Shown in pieces: positions 1 through 8,528 of a stretch of 64,000 nt of DNA. The stretch spans positions 1-64,000 of the forward strand of contig BLSF01000057.1 in the NCBI GenBank assembly GCA_012862575.1, read 5' to 3'. The position numbers and the translations under genes were made by a program. The first letter of the stretch is position 1. Each line of letters starts with the position of its first letter. The notes beneath the pieces were generated by a model, which saw nothing but the letters and a program-made list of their open reading frames with translations, did not search any database and was not told the DNA's origin. Source of the DNA: Parietichytrium sp. I65-24A. Its lineage: Eukaryota; Sar; Bigyra; Thraustochytrida; Thraustochytriidae.

Positions 1-1947
1 GGTCGTCTCCAGCTCGACTTCCGCCTCCACCCCGGTTGCCGCACTGGACACCTCATCCATTATCCCCGTGGGGATGGTCAGATCGCACTTTACTTCGGAC
101 GGAGACGTCCTTGCAACCAACGAACCGTCCCGGGTAAGAAAACGACCGTCATATGTAAGCGCAGCTTTTTTTTTGGGCGCCGATGCACCGGAGGACGTTA
201 TGACTTTGTAGGTCGCCGAGCAGGATACACTCTCTACTCCAGTATCCTGATCCTCGATTCCAGGTGACAGAGCCAAAGTGAGTGGGGTCGATGTCGCAGA
301 TGTGTATGAAGTGAACTTGAGCTGTGCAGATCTTGTCATGTCTTCAAGTTCATGGAACGCGTAGACATCGAGTGTCCCTTTGGACGCGGTGAGCCCGATT
401 TCTGGAACAGAGGCAGTGTCAAGGGAAACTTCCACGACGGAGTGTTTGGATGGAGATGCCGAGACCCCTGCCTTTGACATGTCGTAGAAATTACCTTCGA
501 CCGACACGGAGTACTGGTTACAGTCGTCCTCGTTCAAGGTTAATAAGGAAGAAGGAACCCGAACCGCAAAAGCTGGAATGCCGGCCTTTCCTATTCCTGC
601 CGAAACGGCACCACTCTCCATGGTATCGTCCGAGGACTCTTGAGAGCTGCGTCCAGACACCGTGCTACAGTCCAAGATCGAGAAGGATCCATCTGTGGAA
701 AGAGTTCTATCCGAAGTTACTGCCGACACGGACCTTGTCCGACTTACCCACGGAAAATCGGAGACGGTGTCTGTCTTGGATTTCACCTCGTTGACTACGT
801 ACAAGCCTGAGTCAGCAGAGGTTTCGCTAGCCACTGTTTCCAAGATGATAGGCAAGCTAAACGAAGGAAACGTCACGGTGACATCTTCATTCTCGTCTTG
901 GGTGAGTACAGCATCCAGAGACTCGCATGTTTGATCGGTTGTGCAAGTCTGGTAGTACTGACTGCTTTCCACACACCCACCGCCTTCCACAATGTCCCAG
1001 AAAGTAAAATTGGACTGCACCGTTTGCACAGCTCCATCCTGCTTATAGGACACTGTGAAAGAGTTCTCTTCATTCTGGTTTTGAAAGATTGGGATGTGAA
1101 GAGCACTTCCAGAACAGACAGGAGTTCCGATGCCAAGATTTGAATTACACTCGCAAACATCAAAGACTTGTTCACAGACTTCGCTGCTAGACGGGTCAGG
1201 CCCTGTGGCGCAGGGCTTGCTAATGTCGCACTCGGCAACATTTCCGCCATCCTTTGCTGGCGAGCAAATCGCAACTTGCAACGAGCTGGTGTCCCACCCG
1301 GTCGTGGAAGCGGCGTACATGTAAGCTTTTATGTCGCTTGCCAACAAGCTCGTAGACGGGTTCGAGACAAACTCAACTGTCGCAAGGTTTCCATCACGCC
1401 GAAGCACAGAAACTTGTACGTCGTCGCTCCCTGTGATGCCGAACGCGGCACTATAAAGAGTGTTCTTCACCGCGGAATTGGAGATGCTTCCATCTATATC
1501 AACCGCCATTGTCAAAGTGACCTCCAGTGGGATGTCCGAGCAGCAGCGTACTACAGCGCGAGCGTATTTCGAGATACACTTCGTCCCGCCTACATGATCA
1601 GGACGAATAGCGTACACTCTGTATTTCTTCTTACAAAATTCGCCAGTGAAAGTCAACTTTCTGTTCACCGGGCATATGCGATAATCCAAATCCATCGCAG
1701 CTCCCCTGACTATCTCTTGCCGGGTACAGAGCCGGGCGCCGGACTCTTCACACATACGGCGCGCGGTATTGAACGGTACTTTCCTCTTGCACAGATTTCC
1801 TTGCGGGCTGAAAGGCGAGAAGGAGCATATGGCTGGGTCCTGGTTTCGAGCCCATGTGCTGCCATACGCACAATGATGTTCATAGTATGCATTTGTGGCA
1901 ATCGTGAAGCACGCCAATAAGACGACGACACGGAGAAAGGCTCTCAT
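1..1947 (-). CDS. Secreted cysteine-rich protein with GARLCT module (partial, runs off left edge)
   Basis: The frame is open from an ATG at 1947 to base 1 without a stop, giving 649 codons; I checked every triplet. The N-terminus is a classical signal peptide (about residues 1-20, MRAFLRVVVLLACFTIATNA), so the product enters the secretory pathway. Residues about 58-138 form a cysteine module with the motif GARLCTRQE (70-78) and the ending VRCCSD. The same pattern recurs in many secreted proteins of algae and protists, with unknown function. Residues about 141-200 look like an alpha/beta ferredoxin-fold or SEA-like segment. After that come more Cys-rich and Ser/Thr-rich stretches that look extracellular. 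The C-terminus lies outside the window, so a transmembrane anchor cannot be judged. Role in adhesion or cell surface is inference. Confidence 0.88.
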   Translation of the reverse strand, partial: MRAFLRVVVLLACFTIATNAYYEHHCAYGSTWARNQDPAICSFSPFSPQGNLCKRKVPFNTARRMCEESGARLCTRQEIVRGAAMDLDYRICPVNRKLTFTGEFCKKKYRVYAIRPDHVGGTKCISKYARAVVRCCSDIPLEVTLTMAVDIDGSISNSAVKNTLYSAAFGITGSDDVQVSVLRRDGNLATVEFVSNPSTSLLASDIKAYMYAASTTGWDTSSLQVAICSPAKDGGNVAECDISKPCATGPDPSSSEVCEQVFDVCECNSNLGIGTPVCSGSALHIPIFQNQNEENSFTVSYKQDGAVQTVQSNFTFWDIVEGGGCVESSQYYQTCTTDQTCESLDAVLTQDENEDVTVTFPSFSLPIILETVASETSADSGLYVVNEVKSKTDTVSDFPWVSRTRSVSAVTSDRTLSTDGSFSILDCSTVSGRSSQESSDDTMESGAVSAGIGKAGIPAFAVRVPSSLLTLNEDDCNQYSVSVEGNFYDMSKAGVSASPSKHSVVEVSLDTASVPEIGLTASKGTLDVYAFHELEDMTRSAQLKFTSYTSATSTPLTLALSPGIEDQDTGVESVSCSATYKVITSSGASAPKKKAALTYDGRFLTRDGSLVARTSPSEVKCDLTIPTGIMDEVSSAATGVEAEVELETT

Positions 1948-3223
1948 TCTTCAGGCGACGAACTGAGCTCGATCTTGAGCTTTCCGGGCGATCGAGGCGC
2001 GGTGGAGAACCAACAAGCTATGAATTTTCCCGGCGCGTGCTCGAGGCCAGCTTAATTATATCTCAACCTGGCCGCCTGCCGGCGAAGCGACCTTGACGGA
2101 GTCTCACAAGCTCGGGTCGCTTCAGTGAAGACTCTAGTGAACGAGCACTGGGCGCTTGTGCCGCCCAGGTGGTCTGAGTCGCTGTCTGGAATTCGAAGGC
2201 GAGCAGAGATTGCGACCCGTGAGCTCATGGGAGTGGCACTGGGAGCTCTTGCCTTTGCCTTTGCCTTTGCCCTTGCTTGCTCTTGCTGACCAAGTGGTAC
2301 TGATACTGTGGGACGTACTGTTTGTGGGTACAGTGCTCTGGAGCCTGCACTGAATTAATCACACACCCAATCGGTTTTTTGGCTGGTACACAGTATTGGT
2401 ACCACCACAGCGGGTCGCAAGTTGCAACCTTTGGCTGAGGCGTTTTAAAATGAAGCACAGCTCCCGATCCCTTTTGCTCTCAACTTTCAGAACTCAGCAA
2501 CAACGACAAAACAGCAACAGCAGCAAAAATCTGTCTAAAGAATTCAGAATTTTCATAATTCAAAAGTCAGAAACTGCACTCGGCGGTTACCTCTCTTTTC
2601 CAGCCTTCCACGATGCCTAGTCGTGCATCGGCGAATTCACGCCTTTGTCCGCCTGCTTCTGCATGGCGACAATCACGATTGTGGTTCGCGATTTCTATGT
2701 ATACAAACTACGGCCTCGCAATCATTGCAGCAGCTCCATTATTCCACGAATCCCCTTCTCCTTCCCTAAGATTTACACGACCGCGAAGGCCCAATTTAGT
2801 GGATCTGGGACATCTGGGACTCGTTACATGAAGGAGTGGGACGGGGAGTAAAGTGTGTCATTAGCTTTGTGCGTGTTGTGTGGGTAGACCGTTGGGACTC
2901 TTTTGGAGATGTGCAGGACTCTATCCCAATGTATGGAGAGGAGAATAGAGGGGGAGACAACTGTGAACTTGTGAACTTGTGGAATTGGGGAGGAATTTTG
3001 ACGACGACGAAAAGAGAAGTGCGAAATGGCTTAAAAAATTGGAAGCGTAATGTCTGTAAACTCACAAAATTAGTGTAACTTGGTCAAAATCGTAATTTGT
3101 AGTTGGTTCATTCGACGGATATCGTATGATCCCAGGCACTCAGTGCGAGTCCTATGTCACAGTGCGCAGTGGAAACGAAACGCTCGCCCGCCCATTTCAT
3201 TCACTGAACAGCGAGCTTTACTG
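1948..3223. other. Intergenic region upstream of the secreted protein gene
   Basis: No credible coding region. It holds a small tandem of the 6-mer GCCTTT (about 2251-2274) roughly 300 bp upstream of the gene at 1947, and CAA/CAG-rich sequence around 2497-2527. Otherwise nothing recognised. Confidence 0.6.
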
Positions 3224-4027
3224 TTAATACAAATGAAACTCCCCGCGGTTGTCGAAATAACCATCCGCGGCGTCAGGATCTGTCTCGAAGTCCTGCTCGA
3301 CGAACGATTCGTCCTCGACCATGACTTCGAGATCGCCATCATCCGCGCTGTTTGAATCAGAGTTTGTTGTTTCTTGCGAAGTCTGATGTGGTTCAATCAC
3401 CTCATTGGAGGTACTGGTCGGCATTTCAACTTGATACTGGTCTGCCTCGCCCCTTTTTGCAACCGCCTGTGGTTTTTCAACCACGACAATCATGCGATCT
3501 GCGACGTATCGCTTGTACATGTCCCCTGGCTTCACACCTGATGGAAGGTTGAATACCTTGTCAAAGCGGCGCGAATCTGTGCGGTCCGTGATCGACAACG
3601 TGTTCTTGTCAAAGTCTGCGAGAACTTTGAACAAGGAGTCCTTGTTGAACTCGTTCGCTTCAACGTGGATTTCGTAGTGGTCGCCTGCATCACGCACCTC
3701 AAATCGACGCTGGGCTGGCTGCCTGTACCTCGTTCTCTGCTCATTCCTTTCGTAACGTGGCCGCCCCATCTCCGGATGCATGCGATGGATATCATGCGGC
3801 TGCGCAAAGTGGCGCATATGACCGTGAGGGTGAAAGCTGTTCAACCCAGACCAAACGTCATTCTGTCTAGGCCAGAAATGGTCGAACTTTCTTCCCTCAA
3901 ACAACCCAGGAGCCCTTGGTGGTCGAACATGAGGAAACCCGTGATGAAAAGTTCCAAACCCATTCGCCAGCTCCACACCAAGTGCGCTAAGGAGCAGCAC
4001 AACGAAAGCTCGAATCGTTGCAATCAT
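3224..4027 (-). CDS. Small heat shock protein (Hsp20/alpha-crystallin) with signal peptide
   Basis: 267-residue protein. The only ATG giving a signal peptide is at 4027 (MIATIRAFVVLLLSALGVEL); the frame extends upstream only through a TTG. Residues 20-105 are rich in His, Phe and Arg, as expected for the variable N-terminal arm of an Hsp20. Residues about 108-187 match the alpha-crystallin fold: FEVRDAGDHYEIHVEA, then LSITDRTDSRRFDKVFNLP and the last strand MIVVVEKP. No C-terminal IxI/V motif is visible. Instead there is an acidic tail (about 230-255). Hsp20s are ATP-independent holdases. The signal peptide implies action in the ER, an endomembrane compartment or outside the cell; no HDEL/KDEL is present. 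A strong heat-shock-element array lies upstream (4403-4508), supporting stress induction. Confidence 0.85.
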   Translation of the reverse strand: MIATIRAFVVLLLSALGVELANGFGTFHHGFPHVRPPRAPGLFEGRKFDHFWPRQNDVWSGLNSFHPHGHMRHFAQPHDIHRMHPEMGRPRYERNEQRTRYRQPAQRRFEVRDAGDHYEIHVEANEFNKDSLFKVLADFDKNTLSITDRTDSRRFDKVFNLPSGVKPGDMYKRYVADRMIVVVEKPQAVAKRGEADQYQVEMPTSTSNEVIEPHQTSQETTNSDSNSADDGDLEVMVEDESFVEQDFETDPDAADGYFDNRGEFHLY

Positions 4028-4651
4028 GATTTCGTAACCTTCCAATCTCTTGAAAACTAACTACAAGTACAACGCACACAGTCGATCCAGGTGCTCACTA
4101 TCGGCACGTATGCGTATTGGTCTTCTTCTCTTTGACGTTCGATATTTCGGGTCTGCCTCATGCTGCGGATTCTATACTTTCATCAAAACCAAGCGCAAAG
4201 TTGAAGTTGACAAAGTTGACAGCTGTGAAAGCACGTGCTGATGTGGCAATACACGTCAGCACTCGGCATTCTGTTTCTCCGATTAAAGTTTGAATAAGTT
4301 TAATGGTAGGCATTTACGTCGGAGTCTCCTTTCCCCGAAGCCAAACGGACTCTCAAAAGATCTATCAACTGCTACCAACTTCCAAGGGTCGGGAAAAGTC
4401 TGGACGTTTCTGGACGGGGAATTGAGATTCTAGAACCTTCCTGACGTTTCCTTATGAAGTACCGGTACTCACAGTCAGTACATTATTCGAGTCTAGAAAT
4501 TTCTGGAGTATCGGTAAGTTCAAATTGTTACCAAGTCGGAGAAGGAAGTCGAGCAGCAATGTCTACACTAAATTTTGAACAAGAGAAAAAATGAAAATCA
4601 TTCTTTTGAAGTTTAAAATTCAACATAAACATGAACAATGCACAGCGAAAT
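4028..4651. other. Intergenic region between heat shock protein and kinase genes
   Basis: Upstream of the Hsp20 gene and just past the 3' end of the kinase gene. Its one recognisable content is the heat-shock-element array listed separately, plus a GTACCGGTAC word near 4460. Confidence 0.7.
4403..4508 (-). promoter_or_regulatory. Cluster of heat shock elements
   Basis: Three groups of alternating nGAAn/nTTCn pentamers in exact 5-bp register. At 4403-4415 the units are GAC, TTC, GAC. At 4428-4450 they are TTC, GAA, TTC, GAC, TTC, that is five consecutive units. At 4496-4508 they are GAA, TTC, GAG. HSF trimers bind arrays of three or more such units, and GAC is a tolerated variant. The array starts about 376 bp upstream of the Hsp20 start codon. 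The kinase gene reads away from it, so the Hsp20 gene is the likely target. Confidence 0.75.
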
Positions 4652-5854
4652 TTACTCTTGCCGTTCACTGGCGACAAAAAATTCGTGCTGGAGCACCTCA
4701 TCGAGCCTAATACGCTTCGAAGGATCTTTCTCAAGCATCTTCTTGATCAGATCTTTCGCGATTTTGGCTTCTTTGGAAGACCATGCGCGGCCCTCAAAAC
4801 TAACATTTTCTACTAAAACTGCACGCATGACGCTTGCATCTGTTCTTGACCCATGCAGGTCGAAAGGATGAGCACCGCAGATTAAAATATAGAATACACA
4901 CCCAAGAGCCCAAACGTCCACGGCGGTAGTCAACACGTCAGATCCACGGAGGATTTCTGGAGCGCAATAAGCGGCCGTGCCGATGGAACTTGTCGACACC
5001 TGGTTGCAAGCCAGCGTATCAGATTGGCCAGGTTTGTCAAGAGCAAGCGCCGACCCAAAGTCGATCACCTTGACAGCGCCGTCGGAGTTGATTAAAATGT
5101 TCTCCGGCTTGATGTCGCAATGAGCAATGTGGACTTTCTCATGAAGGAACCTGAGAGCCGAAGCGATTTGCTCCACTATACTCTTCACCTCCTTGACCTG
5201 CAACCGCCCTTGCTCAATCACCTCGTCAAACAGCTCGCGGCCTTGTACGTGCTCGAACAAGAGCCAACGTTCCTGGTCGCCAGCCTCACCAGGCTGAACG
5301 GGCGCAATAGAAAGTGTTCGGCGGTCCCCTGGAATTGCGTTCAGGATCGAGTTGACTGGAGCTTCGCTACTGAAGTGTGCAGCACCACCAGGCTGAAGCA
5401 ACGAGCACTTGAACTCAACAACGTTCTGATGGCCGCCCAGGTCCTGAATGCGCTGCAAAGCGACGAGTTCACTTTCAATGACTTCTTTCGTTTGCTCATT
5501 TTCGCGCACAATTTTGACCGCCACATTTTCATTTGACTCCAAATATTTGCCTATCCTAACAGTTCCGAACGAACCTGCACCAATTTTCTCTTGTGGAAGG
5601 AAAACAACTTTGCCGTTCTCGATCTGGGCAGCCTCTCTGCACCTGGTCGACCTGTAATTGGTCATTACGACGCCGAGGACGGCAGCGCACACAGCTGCGG
5701 TTCCAAACCCCAACGTATTCCCGTCCCTTCCCCTGTGCTTCCCACTTTGAATGACGTTGCTAGGGGCAAGTGGATTGCTGAGTTTCGTCGCGCACTGTTG
5801 CAGGTTCAGAGCGCGGGCGCGCTTCGCTGCCTTCAAGCTGTGAGCAAGAATCAT
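4652..5854 (-). CDS. Serine/threonine protein kinase with N-terminal membrane anchor
   Basis: 400 residues from an ATG at 5854. The N-terminal 80 residues are basic and Ala-rich with one hydrophobic segment (about 49-65, GFGTAAVCAAVLGVV). This could be a membrane anchor or part of a mitochondrial targeting region. The kinase domain spans about 85-393: glycine loop GAGSFGTVRIG (92-102), VAVKIV with catalytic Lys114, catalytic loop HCDIKPENILI (245-255), DFG at 265-267, APE at 298-300, and DVWALGCVFYILICGAHPF in the F helix. Lys, Asp and DFG are all present, so it should be active. The HRD arginine is Cys246, as in kinases that do not need activation-loop phosphorylation. An insert (about 150-195) separates two strands of the N-lobe. 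The general shape is CAMK/IRE1-like, but I cannot assign a subfamily. Confidence 0.9.
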   Translation of the reverse strand: MILAHSLKAAKRARALNLQQCATKLSNPLAPSNVIQSGKHRGRDGNTLGFGTAAVCAAVLGVVMTNYRSTRCREAAQIENGKVVFLPQEKIGAGSFGTVRIGKYLESNENVAVKIVRENEQTKEVIESELVALQRIQDLGGHQNVVEFKCSLLQPGGAAHFSSEAPVNSILNAIPGDRRTLSIAPVQPGEAGDQERWLLFEHVQGRELFDEVIEQGRLQVKEVKSIVEQIASALRFLHEKVHIAHCDIKPENILINSDGAVKVIDFGSALALDKPGQSDTLACNQVSTSSIGTAAYCAPEILRGSDVLTTAVDVWALGCVFYILICGAHPFDLHGSRTDASVMRAVLVENVSFEGRAWSSKEAKIAKDLIKKMLEKDPSKRIRLDEVLQHEFFVASERQE

Positions 5855-8528
5855 CTTTGCGACGACGAGTGGCGCGGTGCGACGAACGTCAAAGCAGTGT
5901 CACGGAATTCAAGGTTTGACAGGGTATGTGGCATCCACCACCTCGTCTCCGTTCGAAACTCGAAAGCTCAGAACTCGAACTCCAAGAACAGGGCAAGTCT
6001 TTGTATGCTTCAGTCCAGGACGTGGACGAAGCTCCCGAAAATGAGACACGGCGACCTAGTTGACGCACATCAATCTCAAAGGACTAGGCCCAAGCTGTCC
6101 AACTCCTCGCACACGGCTCTGCCACTCTGCAGAGTATTCTTCAGCGACGCGACAAGGCGAGCGAGACGAACGAGGCAAACGAGGCGAGCAAGTTTAGCAG
6201 GCAGAGACAGGCAGCTCACGCGGCAATGGAGATCTCGCAGTATCACGTCACTTGAGCGACGTTGAGCACCTGCCGAATGTCCAAAACGACTGTCGAGCGA
6301 TACGGGTCTGTTACGTCGACCAGTCCGCCTCCCTTACTCAACCGCTACAACGCACCTACGGGCGGATTCGACTTCACACTCCACCTTCCTTCCGTTGGTC
6401 TCTTCGGTTTGCGCGGTCTTTCACTCGCCACCCCAGTCGCTCCAGCTTTCTGTTTTCGAGCAGACAAACAAGGCTCCAACGCACAAGCCTGTTCTTCTGG
6501 TTGATGCTCTCTTGGCTCTGAACTCTGAATGCTCGGTTTCAGTTGACGCTCGCGCCTTTCGGTGGGGATCTCGAATTGGAAATTGGGAATTGGGTCTCTG
6601 AAGTGGCTCTGAAGACGGTCTGTCTCTCTGTCTGTCTGCCAGCATCTGCCAGCGTCTAGCTAGTCCTGAGCGCTGCGCTGAAATGTGAGTACTGTGTTGA
6701 CCTTCGAACAATAACAATAACCAAAATAGCAATCACAACTACAGCGACAGCAACCCCAACTGACTCACGTCACAAGATGTTTTAATGTGAAAAGATGTGA
6801 AATGTGAACGAAGCCACTGAAGCCGACCCTTCCCGCAAATGAATTGATGTGGACGGACCAGTCTTGGTTTTACCGCTACTACTTCGGGCACTAGAGCTGC
6901 GCTACATCGCTCTCTCGCGTTCACGAGTCAAGTTCAGAATTCTGAAAAACAAAATACACTAGCCACTCTTAATTGACTTATAGGAGAGGGTCCTAGTGAT
7001 GGGTAAGTGATATTAGGCGAACTACCGGTTGGGCGGAAAGCCGGCCCCTGAATTCACACGTTGACAAAACCTTGTTGTGTGTTTTTAATTTTGAATTATT
7101 GTTTGGTTTTTGGTTAAGAGTTTATTATTTTTATTTTAAAAAAGAAAGAATTAATTCTTAGAATTCTCTATTTTTGCAAGTCACGCCGATTGAAAGAGAG
7201 GATTCGCAGTCAACCGTCAGTCCATTCATTTCATTTATTACATTCATGTCATTCAATGTGGATATCGCGCGGGACTGACAGTGGGTACCGATACTAGTAC
7301 CGGGAATTATACCACTCGAGGCCGTCAGCGAGGTCCGAGGTATACCGAGGTCGTGGATGTTGTGGATTTGGATGTGTTGGACGCCAGCCAGCGTTGAGTG
7401 CTGCAGGATACTACGGTTGCGCGCTACGCTCGTGGGTTGAGCTGATGATGCTGGTCGAAAAATTACTCAGCAAGTCCAATTGATTGTCCAAGTCTTGCAA
7501 TTTTGCAATTGTCCGAGTCAACTGTGTCCAATTGCATTCACACGGCGCAAGTCTGGGACTTGGTAGGAAAAGTTAGCTTAAGCTAGCTATTCGCGGGGCG
7601 TTCAGGAATAGGAAGAAAATGGATTGTGTTTGTATAGTCATACGCTCTGTCACGAGAGAGTAAGCTTTTGCCTAACAGACTGCATAGCTGTTCATAAAAC
7701 ATTAGCCGACGCTCTGACGTTTTTTGCTGTCAGTGATTGATTTTCGTTCAATTTTGATTGTAAGCTTTGTAAGCATTTGCACTTGCACTGGCAGTGGCTT
7801 GCTTACGAGGCGAGAAGGAACTTTCAGGCCTTACTCACAGTCAGCACCAGTGGTTCGGCCGGTGGTGAATGAGGATTGCGTCACGTGACCAAGAAGCGAC
7901 GCTGCAACATTCTGCGACTCAGCGCTGCGACACCGCTGACGTCATTGGAGTGACTTATTCGTTGACATTTACCGGTCCTACCGGGCGCTTAGTGACTACG
8001 GGTGAGGCATGAGGCCCTGCACCTACATGGACGGACTGTGAAAAGGGGCGGGTGACGTAAAGTACGACTCGGCTCGGAGCACCAGTAAAATTGAATCTTC
8101 GAGCTACGCATTTCGGGGAAAGTGGTCCGAGTCAGAAGTCCAGTGGGCAGGAACTTGGCCTCTGATTCTTCCTGGACTGACCTTGAATTCTGAATTCTGA
8201 TCTCCTGATACGTGAATGAAGATTGAAGCAGGAGGCACTTCCACAAGACGCTGAGAATCTTCCGAAAAGGATTGTGTTTTCCCGATTATTCCACGAAACC
8301 CTGAGATAAAAAGCGGCAATGCAAGTAGATTAACCTGAAAGGGATGTGGTTACGTTCGCCAGTGCAGCCGCGAAGCGTTCTCTTCGTCTCAGCGCAAGAA
8401 GCAAGAGAAATTTTTTTATCTTGATGAAACGTTTTTACAATAAATTACTCAATTATTTTCTCTCTCCCGACTTGAATCTCATCAGGAACCAGTTTTCAAG
8501 CCAAATGCCTAGGTGAGACCTGAAGAGA
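5855..8528. other. Intergenic region, no recognised gene
   Basis: About 2.7 kb. Frames such as 5591-6265 (+) overlap the kinase antisense and have no family signature. An AT-rich patch lies near 7075-7160. Word TCAGAATTCTGA occurs at 6934-6945 and AATTCTGAATTCTGA at 8186-8200. Nothing else recognised. Confidence 0.6.

Noticed and set aside
1168-1920. 250-codon plus-strand frame
   Set aside because: Fully antisense to the edge-truncated secreted protein, whose signal peptide and cysteine module are much stronger evidence.
5591-6265. 224-codon plus-strand frame
   Set aside because: Largely antisense to the kinase gene, Arg-rich low-information translation, no domain and no conserved motif.
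8255-8267. Possible heat shock element GAAtcTTCcgAAA
   Set aside because: Only two good units, and it lies past the 3' end of the nearest gene rather than in a promoter.
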